Positions 1 through 5,750 of a stretch of 5,750 bases of DNA are shown here, one piece after another. The stretch comes from an uncultured Asticcacaulis sp. (GTDB taxonomy: Bacteria; Pseudomonadota; Alphaproteobacteria; Caulobacterales; Caulobacteraceae). Under the pieces are notes generated by a model. It had not been told where the DNA came from and made no database searches. It saw only the letters and a list, made by a program, of their open reading frames with translations. The stretch's first letter is position 1. Every line of letters begins with the position of its first letter. A program made the translations under genes and the position numbers. The DNA lies in the NCBI GenBank assembly GCA_946480525.1, contig CAMLLA010000276.1:1-5750 (forward strand), given 5' to 3'.

Positions 1-146
1 CGGCGCGCTACGCCGTAGCGGCGGATCTCTATCCGTTGGAGCAGATCCGCAAGGGTATGGAGTTGCGCCGAGAAGAGATCATGCGTTCGGCGCAAGAGGT
101 GACCTCGCATCAGGATTTCATCAACCGATACTGCAAGGCTCCCTGA
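1..146 (+). CDS. C-terminal fragment of a probable tryptophan halogenase-family flavoprotein (5' end outside window)
   Basis: An open frame enters from the left edge (first whole codon at position 3) and ends at the TGA at 144-146, giving 47 visible residues. The tail has the pattern Y-x-x-x-A-D-L ... E-Q-I-R-K-G ... R-R-E-E-I-M ... H-Q-D-F-I-N-R-Y-C-K-A-P. A helical end followed by H-x-x-F-I-x-R-x-C-x-A is, from memory, typical of the C-terminus of tryptophan-halogenase-like proteins of alpha- and gammaproteobacteria. The FAD-binding GxGxxG and the WxWxIP motif that would prove the family lie outside the window. Homologues often sit beside TonB-dependent receptors and glycoside hydrolases in carbohydrate loci, where their substrate is mostly unknown, so the context agrees. 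The other two forward frames are worse: frame 1 stops at once, and frame 2 reads like a shadow. That the frame is coding is likely; the family is a moderate-confidence guess from 47 residues. Confidence 0.5.
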   Translation, partial: ARYAVAADLYPLEQIRKGMELRREEIMRSAQEVTSHQDFINRYCKAP

Positions 147-197
147 GCAGTGCGGTTTATCCGGCTCCAGGGCGAAAGTGCAGGAGTTCCAGGGCGA

Positions 198-224
198 TCG
201 AAAACGTTCCTGAACGATTTTCGA
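198..224. repeat. Imperfect inverted repeat (hairpin or operator candidate) ahead of the GH74 gene
   Basis: The left arm TCGAAAACGTT (198-208) is complementary to the right arm AACGATTTTCGA (213-224) over 11 base pairs. One A (217) is unpaired and the loop is CCTG (209-212). It lies 52 bases after the stop of the upstream gene and 63 bases before the GH74 start. No run of T follows the right arm, so it is not a classical rho-independent terminator of the + strand. It could be a transcription-factor operator, an mRNA processing or stability hairpin, or a weak terminator. The half-sites GAAAACGTTC and GAAAATCGTTC (reverse strand) have the A-rich/CG character of some LacI-family operators, but that reading is inference. 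Confidence 0.5.
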
Positions 225-275
225 ATACTGCAACGGATACGGACGGGTTGTGATATTCAAAGAAAAAGAGGCAAC

Positions 276-284
276 AAGGTGGGG
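276..284 (+). promoter_or_regulatory. Ribosome binding site deciding the GH74 start
   Basis: AAGGTGGGG lies 3 bases before the ATG at 288, with the AAGG core 8 bases away. It supports ATG 288 as the start rather than the far-upstream in-frame GTG at 150. A GTG at 279 is in frame but overlaps this site and would add only three residues. Confidence 0.6.
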
Positions 285-287
285 ACG

Positions 288-2513
288 ATGAAGACAACGA
301 AGCAGATGGCCATCCTGACGTGTTTCAGCGTCATGGCCGTAGTGGCCGCGGCATCGTCCAATGCCCAGCAGGCGAAAATCAAATCCGAGCCGTATGTCTG
401 GGAGACCGCGCCGATGGGGGCGGGCGGTTTCGTCGACGGGTTTGTGTACCACCCTGCCGAAAAAGGCCTGATGTATGCGCGCACGGATATCGGCGGCGCT
501 TACCGCTGGGAGCCGGCGACGCGGTCGTGGCTGCCGCTTCAGGACGGTATGGTGCGCGGCGACGATTTTGGCGTCCTCAGCCTGGCGCTCGATCCCCGCG
601 ATCCCGACAAGGTCTACCTCGCTACGGGGCTTTATACGGGCCAATGGGCCGGGAACGGCACGGTGTGGCGGTCCAATGACCGCGGCCTGACATGGGAAGC
701 CTCGGCGCTTTCGGTCAAGTTGGGCGGCAACGAGAATGGCCGGGGAACCGGCGAGCGTATGCAGGTCGATCCCAATATGGGCAGCATTCTGTTGCTTGGG
801 ACCACCAAGGACGGTTTGTGGAAAAGCAAGGATGGGGCAAAAACCTGGACGAAGGTGACGGCCTTCGCCGAAGCGGCGGTGACCTTTGTCCAATTCGATC
901 CCAAATCCGGTAAAAACGGCTCGCCAACCGCGACCATATATGTCGGTACGGAAAACAAGGACCGCAACCTTTATGTCAGTCACGACGGCGGCGACACCTG
1001 GGCAGTCATGTCCGGAACGCCCAAGGGCCTTGTCGCCCATCACGCCGCCCTGGACGCGTCCGGAGCGGAGCTCTATGTCACCTTCGCCGACCACCCGGGG
1101 CCGAACGATTGCCGCGACGGCGCGGTCTACAAGTATGACACGGCCGCCAGTCACTGGAGCAACGTGACGCCTCTGAAGCCGGGCAACGGCGGCCCGACCT
1201 TTTGCTATGCCGGGGTCAGCACGGCCGCGACTGCACCCGGGACCGTAGTGGTTTCGGCAGCCAACCGCTGGTGGGGAGGGGGGGATACCGTCTTCCGCAG
1301 CACGGACGGCGGCAAGCACTGGATCGATATAGCCCCCCTTTCCAAACATTCAGCCGAACATTTCCCCTGGATACTTGCCGACAACAAGGGCGAGGAACGC
1401 ATGGGAAGCTGGATATGGGACGTGAAGATCAATCCGTTCAATCCGGACGAGGCCATTTACGGAACAGGGGCCGGCCTCTGGATGACCAATAATTTGACGG
1501 CTGCGGACCGCAAGGAAACCGTCAACTGGTCCTTCGACGTCGAAAATTTCGAAGAGATGGCGGTTCTGGACATGGTCAGTCCGCCTGCCGGTGCGCACCT
1601 GATCGTGTCTGTCGGCGATGTCGGAGGGTTCCGCTACCTGGACTTCCAAAACTCACCGGGCCTGGATGGGGGATATTACCAGCCGGCCGCAGGGTCCAAC
1701 CGCACGGTCGATGTCGCCGAACTCAATCCCGGCTTTGTCGTCCGGACGGCGGACGGCGACACTGCCAAGACCAACGCCTTCATTTCTCTCGACAACGGCA
1801 AGACATGGCGCGACATGCCGTCGAAGCCACCGCTGGTCCTGCACGACGACAAAGGGTGGTATTCTCCCGGCCGTATCGCGGTTTCGGCCAAGGGCACGTC
1901 GATGGTTTGGGCGACCGGAAAAGGCGACGTCTACTATTCGACCGATCGCGGCCAAACCTGGAAACCTGTGACCGGATATCCTCGCATTAACCGCGCCCTG
2001 CATCCCTTCGCGGACCGGGCGGTGGACGGGGTCTATTATATCTACAACCGCGATACCGGCGACATGCTCGCAAGCGCCGATAACGGCGCGACCTTCCAGG
2101 TCTTTGCCCAGGGGCTGCCCAAGCTCGAAGGCTGGAATCAGGACGTGCAGCCGCGTGCGGTGCCAGGTCGCCTGCGCGACATCTGGCTGCCGGGGCCCTG
2201 GGGCCTTTTCCACGGGCGCGACGCAAATTCGAAGTTCAAGCAAATCGATGGCTTCACACAGGTTTCGGGTGTGGGGTTTGGTAAAGCTGCTGACGGCGCC
2301 GAATATCCAACCGTATTCGCCTGGGGTACCTATCGCGGAAAACTGGGCATTTATCGGTCGACGGACGAAGGTAAGTCCTGGGTACGCATCAATGATGACC
2401 AGCATCAGTATGGCAGTGGCGGCATTCTGATTGGCGACCCAAGGGTGTTTGGCCTGGTCTATATCGCCGGGCGAGGTGTCGTCGTAGGCCTGCCTGACGC
2501 TCAACCAAACTAG
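288..2513 (+). CDS. Secreted GH74 xyloglucanase (xyloglucan-specific endo-beta-1,4-glucanase)
   Basis: The 741-residue protein starts at ATG 288. The open frame reaches back to GTG 150, but only the ATG has a good ribosome binding site and is followed directly by a signal peptide (KTTK, a hydrophobic core, probable cut after SNA at residue 26). GH74 enzymes cut the glucan backbone of xyloglucan with inversion of configuration. Family marks seen: GAGGFVDG (45-51), ARTDIGGAYRW (64-74), GGNENGRGTGERM before DGLWKS, SWIWDVKINPFNPD, and SVGDVGGF (441-448). The two catalytic aspartates should be D67 and D444. Asp-box (BNR) repeats of the S-x-D-x-G-x-T-W type begin at about residues 129, 180, 231, 338, 500, 551, 596 and 691, fitting two seven-bladed propellers with the cleft between them. 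The C-terminus closes with GDPRVFGLVYIAGRGVVVG, the usual end of the second propeller; there is no cellulose-binding module or dockerin. It is followed 51 bases later by a GH2 gene, probably co-transcribed. The family is very sure. Endo-processive versus endo-dissociative action, and free periplasmic versus outer-membrane or extracellular location, cannot be read from the sequence. Confidence 0.95.
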   Translation: MKTTKQMAILTCFSVMAVVAAASSNAQQAKIKSEPYVWETAPMGAGGFVDGFVYHPAEKGLMYARTDIGGAYRWEPATRSWLPLQDGMVRGDDFGVLSLALDPRDPDKVYLATGLYTGQWAGNGTVWRSNDRGLTWEASALSVKLGGNENGRGTGERMQVDPNMGSILLLGTTKDGLWKSKDGAKTWTKVTAFAEAAVTFVQFDPKSGKNGSPTATIYVGTENKDRNLYVSHDGGDTWAVMSGTPKGLVAHHAALDASGAELYVTFADHPGPNDCRDGAVYKYDTAASHWSNVTPLKPGNGGPTFCYAGVSTAATAPGTVVVSAANRWWGGGDTVFRSTDGGKHWIDIAPLSKHSAEHFPWILADNKGEERMGSWIWDVKINPFNPDEAIYGTGAGLWMTNNLTAADRKETVNWSFDVENFEEMAVLDMVSPPAGAHLIVSVGDVGGFRYLDFQNSPGLDGGYYQPAAGSNRTVDVAELNPGFVVRTADGDTAKTNAFISLDNGKTWRDMPSKPPLVLHDDKGWYSPGRIAVSAKGTSMVWATGKGDVYYSTDRGQTWKPVTGYPRINRALHPFADRAVDGVYYIYNRDTGDMLASADNGATFQVFAQGLPKLEGWNQDVQPRAVPGRLRDIWLPGPWGLFHGRDANSKFKQIDGFTQVSGVGFGKAADGAEYPTVFAWGTYRGKLGIYRSTDEGKSWVRINDDQHQYGSGGILIGDPRVFGLVYIAGRGVVVGLPDAQPN

Positions 2514-2549
2514 TCCGCCGACTTTTGCAGGGCTCACACAAGAACGAAC

Positions 2550-2555
2550 AAGGAG
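2550..2555 (+). promoter_or_regulatory. Ribosome binding site of the GH2 gene
   Basis: A consensus AAGGAG sits 9 bases before the ATG at 2565. The rest of the 51-base gap after the GH74 stop shows no terminator-like hairpin and no obvious promoter, which favours co-transcription of the two genes. Confidence 0.75.
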
Positions 2556-2564
2556 ACGGCTTCA

Positions 2565-5018
2565 ATGGTTGGCACCTCAAAACCCGCCGGTTATCTGGCA
2601 TTGCGTGGCGCCGTTGCGGCCGTCGCGATCGGGTTCATCGCTTTGCCGGCGGCGGCTGAAGAGCGCGACCTGTCCCAGGACTGGTTGTTTCAGCGTGCCG
2701 ATCCGGTGGACGCCCAGCAACTGAAGGCTGATCCGTCCGGTTGGTCCAAAGTGACCGTGCCGCATGATTTTTCCATTATGGATAAACCGGACGGCTCACC
2801 GCCTTTTGACGCAAAGGCGGAGGCCGGCCAGGATTCCGGCTACCTGCCGGGCGGCGTAGGTTGGTACCGGCGCAAGCTTGACCTGAGTGCGGGTGACGCC
2901 GCCCGTATCCTTCGACTGAACTTCGAAGCCGTCTATATGGACGCCGACATCTGGCTGAACGGGCAAAAGGTGGCGTCGCACAAGTACGGCTATACGGCCT
3001 TTACGGTCGACCTGACCGGTAAGGTTCGGGCCGGGGAGAACCTTATCGCTGTCAGGGTCAACCACCAGGATCCCTCGTCACGCTGGTATGCCGGCACGGG
3101 CATCATCCGGCCGGTGACGCTGGATGTGCTGAACTGTGTGCATATCGCACCTGACAGCGTATTTGTGACCACGCCCGTCGCCACCGATGACGCCGGTGTC
3201 GTAGCCATCGCGACCTCTGCCAGCAACTGCGCCGCCACGCCGGCCAAGGTCGAACTTCTGTCGAAGGTGGTTTCGCACACAGGTGAAACGGTCGCACAGA
3301 CAACACAAAAGCAGACGGTCGGCGCCAAGTCGAAAGCGCAACTCAACGCCCGCCTCGACGTCGTTCGTCCGGACCTCTGGTCGCCGGATGCGCCAAACCT
3401 CTACACGCTGGTTCAGGAATTGCGCGTCAACGGCGTGGTGGTTGATGAGCGCCGTACCCGTTTCGGTATGCGCACGGTCACGATCGACGCCGTCAATGGA
3501 CTGCGCATCAACGGGAAGCCCCTGGAACTGCGTGGCGGCAATATCCACCACGACAATTACATGCTGGGCGCAGCGGGTCTACCGGACGCCGATCGGCGCA
3601 AGGTCGCCCTGATGAAGGCTGCCGGTTACAACGCCATCCGCAATGCCCACAATCCGGCCAGCCAGGCGACGCTTGAGGCCGCCGACGAACTGGGCATGCT
3701 GGTAATCGACGAAGCCTTCGACAGCTGGAACAAGAGCAAGCGGGCCCAGGACTATAGCCGCTTCTTCGCCCAGAACTGGGAGCAGGACATCGACAGCCTG
3801 GTCCGGACGGGCCGTAATCATCCCAGCGTCATCTTCTGGAGCATTGGCAACGAAATCCCCGAGGACGGAACGCCGGAAGGCGTTGCAACCGCGCGGAAAC
3901 TGGCCGGCCGCGTACGCATTGGTGACCCCACGCGGCCGGTCAGCCAGGGCGTGAACGCCGACCCGCCGAAAAGCTCCCTTCAGTTCGATCAACTCGACGT
4001 CGCTGGCTATAATTACAAGGCGCATCAGTTCGACGAAGAGCACAAGAACTTCCCCAACCGGGTCTTGTACACGTCTGAGTCCGTTCCAAAAGACGCCTTT
4101 TCCTACTGGCGCGCCGTCGAGACCAAGCCGTGGGTGATCGGCGATTTCGTCTGGACCGCCGTCGACTATCTTGGCGAGGCTGGCATCGGATGGATGGGCT
4201 ATAGCCAGGACTGGCAAAAGCTTGGGCCTTACCCGTGGAATCTGGCGTATTGCGGAGAGATCGATGCGACCGGGCGCAAGCGGCCGGCCGCCTACTACCG
4301 CGAAGTCTTATGGAAGACCGGCATCGACCCGGTATCGGCCTTTGTCCGGCAGCCAAAAGGCACCGAGGACCTGCCCGACCGGAATTATTTCCCGACGACG
4401 CCGCCGCACCTCGACTGGTCGCTTGACGACGTCCATCCGAGCTGGACCTGGCCCGGCCAGGAAGGCAAGCCGCAGGAGGTCGTCGTCTACTCCGAATATC
4501 CAGAGGTCGAACTGTTCCTGAACGGAAAGAGCTTGGGACGCCGGGCAACGGGCGTGTCCACGGAATATAAGGCTGTCTATTCAGTGCCCTATCAGGCCGG
4601 ACAGTTGCTTGCGGTTGGCTATCGCGATGGCAAGGAAGCCGGCCGGTGGGAATTGAAGACGGCGGGCGTACCGGCCATGGCTAAGGTCGGGGCCGATCGC
4701 ATGCAAATGACGGCCAACGGGCAGGACCTGGCCTATGTGACCATCGAGCTTTTCGATGCCAATGGAACACCGGTCTATGCACGCGGTGACGAACGCCGCG
4801 TGAAGGTCCGCGTGCTTGGCGCCGGCCGTCTGGCGGGACTTGGCAACGGCGACCCGCAGGATGTTTCCAGTCTGCAGTCCGGTGACCGCATGACCTTCCA
4901 CGGTCGCGCCGTGGCGGTTGTCCAGGCCGGAACGAAGGCGGGAGACCTCTTCGTCGAGATCGAGGTCGAGGGCCTGCCACGTCAACGCATTCGCCTTTCG
5001 GCGATATCGCAGCATTAG
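2565..5018 (+). CDS. Secreted GH2 beta-galactosidase-type glycoside hydrolase with C-terminal DUF4982 and GH2 C5 domains
   Basis: The 817-residue protein starts at ATG 2565 with a consensus ribosome binding site and a signal peptide (hydrophobic core from about residue 15, probable cut after PAAA at 31). Domain order: jelly-roll sugar-binding domain (about 35-190, with VPHDFSI and GWYRRKL), Ig-like domain (about 195-305), TIM barrel (about 310-600), a DUF4982-like beta domain (about 630-700, with VELFLNGKSLGRR), and a GH2 C5-like domain (about 710-812). Barrel residues typical of GH2: H328-H329-D330, R359 and H362 of RNAHNP, the acid/base E430 in WSIGNEIPE, and the nucleophile E505 in YTSES. 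The 75-residue spacing of the two glutamates fits retaining GH2 enzymes. GDFVWTAVDYLGEAGIGW follows the nucleophile, as in exported beta-galactosidases of polysaccharide loci. Next to a GH74 xyloglucanase the likely role is removing beta-1,2-linked galactose from xyloglucan side chains. GH2 also contains beta-mannosidases, beta-glucuronidases and arabinosidases, so the substrate is inference while the family is firm. Confidence 0.92.
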   Translation: MVGTSKPAGYLALRGAVAAVAIGFIALPAAAEERDLSQDWLFQRADPVDAQQLKADPSGWSKVTVPHDFSIMDKPDGSPPFDAKAEAGQDSGYLPGGVGWYRRKLDLSAGDAARILRLNFEAVYMDADIWLNGQKVASHKYGYTAFTVDLTGKVRAGENLIAVRVNHQDPSSRWYAGTGIIRPVTLDVLNCVHIAPDSVFVTTPVATDDAGVVAIATSASNCAATPAKVELLSKVVSHTGETVAQTTQKQTVGAKSKAQLNARLDVVRPDLWSPDAPNLYTLVQELRVNGVVVDERRTRFGMRTVTIDAVNGLRINGKPLELRGGNIHHDNYMLGAAGLPDADRRKVALMKAAGYNAIRNAHNPASQATLEAADELGMLVIDEAFDSWNKSKRAQDYSRFFAQNWEQDIDSLVRTGRNHPSVIFWSIGNEIPEDGTPEGVATARKLAGRVRIGDPTRPVSQGVNADPPKSSLQFDQLDVAGYNYKAHQFDEEHKNFPNRVLYTSESVPKDAFSYWRAVETKPWVIGDFVWTAVDYLGEAGIGWMGYSQDWQKLGPYPWNLAYCGEIDATGRKRPAAYYREVLWKTGIDPVSAFVRQPKGTEDLPDRNYFPTTPPHLDWSLDDVHPSWTWPGQEGKPQEVVVYSEYPEVELFLNGKSLGRRATGVSTEYKAVYSVPYQAGQLLAVGYRDGKEAGRWELKTAGVPAMAKVGADRMQMTANGQDLAYVTIELFDANGTPVYARGDERRVKVRVLGAGRLAGLGNGDPQDVSSLQSGDRMTFHGRAVAVVQAGTKAGDLFVEIEVEGLPRQRIRLSAISQH

Positions 5019-5026
5019 AGCGATAT

Positions 5027-5068
5027 GCGTCATGCTTTAAGACGCTCGCGGGCTTTCGTCCCGGCGTT
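5027..5068 (+). other. Two overlapping, mutually exclusive stems in the GH2-GH42 gap
   Basis: GCGTC (5027-5031) can pair with GACGC (5041-5045) around a 9-base loop. The same GACGC can instead pair with GCGTT (5064-5068, one G-T pair), extended inside by CGGG (5049-5052) with CCCG (5060-5063), a 3-base bulge and a 7-base loop. No T-run follows, so this is not a canonical terminator. It might be an mRNA processing or stability element, or chance in GC-rich DNA. Confidence 0.25.
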
Positions 5069-5109
5069 CAGCAGCAATCCATCACCGACAGCGTTGTTTG
5101 TCGTTAAGC

Positions 5110-5114
5110 AGGGA
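5110..5114 (+). promoter_or_regulatory. Ribosome binding site of the GH42-like gene
   Basis: AGGGA lies 6 bases before the ATG at 5121. It supports this start, which is also the codon directly ahead of a clear signal peptide. Confidence 0.55.
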
Positions 5115-5120
5115 ACAGAG

Positions 5121-5750
5121 ATGAAGTTGAGAGCATTGGCCTGCGGCGTGGTCGCGGTGTGGGCGGCGTCCGCAGGATGGGGGCAGGCGCAGGATCAAGG
5201 TGTGCGCGTCTATTCCGGCGGGCCGGAGGCGAAACAGCTTTATATCGGGGCCAACTATCAACCCGTCGACCGCACGCCGGAACAGATCCATCAGGACATC
5301 GCCCTCATGAAAAAGGCGGGCTTCAAGGTCGTCCGGATGGGCGACCTGTCCTGGGATTATTTCCAGCCGGCCGAAGGCGTATTCACTTTCGAGAAGTTTG
5401 ACGCCGTCCTGAACGAAATGCACGCCAATGGCATCAAAGTCATGGTGGACATACCCGGGCAGCCGGCGCCGATGTGGCTGCATAAAAAATACCCCGGCGT
5501 CGATCTCGTAACGCAGGAAGGCGACCGTCTCTATGCCGCCGAGCGTTATATGGACAACACCAGCGATCCCGACTATCGCCGCCTGGCCAAGGACCTGGCC
5601 GAGGCGATGACCAAGCGTTACGGCAAGCATCCGGGCGTTATCGCCATCGGCTACAACAATGAGATCGGGAACGGCTTCATGTCGTACTCCCGGGCGGACC
5701 GCGATCGCTTCGTCGGGTGGCTTCAGAAGAAGTATGGCTCGCTGGAAGCG
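5121..5750 (+). CDS. Secreted GH42-like beta-galactosidase, N-terminal part (3' end outside window)
   Basis: An open frame from ATG 5121 runs to the right edge without a stop (210 codons), so it is only the first part of the gene. Residues 1-23 form a signal peptide (MKLR, hydrophobic core, probable cut after GQA). The mature part matches the start of the GH42 barrel: GANYQPVDRTPEQIHQDI (opening strand and helix), MKKAGFKVVRMGDLSWDYFQP followed by EGVFTF, GIKVMVDIPGQPAPMWL with YPGV, and GVIAIGYNNEIGN. The glutamate of NNEIG, E181, is the expected acid/base; the nucleophile should lie beyond the window. GH42 enzymes are retaining beta-galactosidases, some acting on alpha-L-arabinopyranosides. 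Odd points: GH42 proteins are usually cytoplasmic but this one has an export signal, and the mature part shows no cysteine, so the zinc-binding cysteines of some family members are absent here. It lies 102 bases after the GH2 gene on the same strand. A related barrel family (GH35 or a GH-A clan member) is less likely. Confidence 0.82.
   Translation, partial: MKLRALACGVVAVWAASAGWGQAQDQGVRVYSGGPEAKQLYIGANYQPVDRTPEQIHQDIALMKKAGFKVVRMGDLSWDYFQPAEGVFTFEKFDAVLNEMHANGIKVMVDIPGQPAPMWLHKKYPGVDLVTQEGDRLYAAERYMDNTSDPDYRRLAKDLAEAMTKRYGKHPGVIAIGYNNEIGNGFMSYSRADRDRFVGWLQKKYGSLEA

Noticed and set aside
198..224. Rho-independent terminator for the upstream gene
   Set aside because: The stem is AT-rich toward its base and no T-run follows the right arm, so the inverted repeat is reported without this function.
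150..287. N-terminal extension of the GH74 frame back to a GTG at 150
   Set aside because: The extra 46 residues are basic and without family similarity. They would bury the signal peptide and have no good ribosome binding site, whereas ATG 288 has both.
147..287. Sigma-70 type promoter for the GH74 gene
   Set aside because: I could not find a convincing pair of -35 and -10 boxes with normal spacing; a promoter may exist but the sequence does not show it clearly.
1653..2537. Long antisense open frame of 294 codons opposite the 3' half of the GH74 gene
   Set aside because: It lies fully across a firmly identified gene. Its translation shows no recognisable domain, and open reverse frames are common opposite GC-rich coding sequence.
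3579..4217. Antisense open frame of 212 codons opposite the GH2 catalytic barrel
   Set aside because: It is a shadow of the conserved GH2 region including both catalytic glutamates; nothing in its translation suggests a protein family.
5082..5630. Antisense open frame of 182 codons opposite the GH42-like gene
   Set aside because: The + strand frame carries a signal peptide and clear GH42 motifs over the same stretch; the reverse frame shows none.

Overview
The window is GC-rich and densely coded, with every gene on the + strand. It holds one partial gene at each end and two complete genes between them. The three readable N-termini all begin with Sec-type signal peptides, so this is an export-oriented carbohydrate-degradation cluster. 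Base composition, codon usage and the presence of a probable tryptophan-halogenase-like gene next to glycoside hydrolases suggest a Gram-negative proteobacterium. A polysaccharide-degrading alphaproteobacterium (Caulobacterales or sphingomonad type) is my best guess. This is inference; there is no rRNA or other taxonomic marker in the window.

Layout: (1) 1-146, the last 47 codons of a gene whose C-terminus resembles the flavin-dependent tryptophan halogenase family. (2) 147-287, an intergenic gap with a strong imperfect inverted repeat (198-224) and the ribosome binding site of the next gene. (3) 288-2513, a complete GH74 xyloglucanase (741 aa), confidently recognised from its two-propeller Asp-box architecture, the ARTDIGGAYRW motif and the second catalytic motif GDVGGF. 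(4) 2565-5018, a complete GH2 beta-galactosidase-type enzyme (817 aa) with two C-terminal accessory beta domains. (5) 5019-5120, an intergenic gap with two mutually exclusive short stems. (6) 5121-5750, the first 210 codons of a secreted GH42-like beta-galactosidase that runs off the window.

Together the genes fit a xyloglucan utilisation locus. The GH74 enzyme cuts the beta-1,4-glucan backbone of xyloglucan. The GH2 and GH42-like enzymes would then remove galactose from side chains of the released oligosaccharides or of related polymers. The remaining expected partners (alpha-xylosidase GH31, alpha-fucosidase GH95/GH29, TonB-dependent receptor, regulator) are not in the window and would have to lie outside it. 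I see no mobile element, CRISPR array, tRNA or rRNA. The main families are known. The points most worth checking are the signal-peptide-bearing, cysteine-free GH42-like protein, the two putative beta-galactosidases side by side, and the inverted repeat ahead of the GH74 gene.
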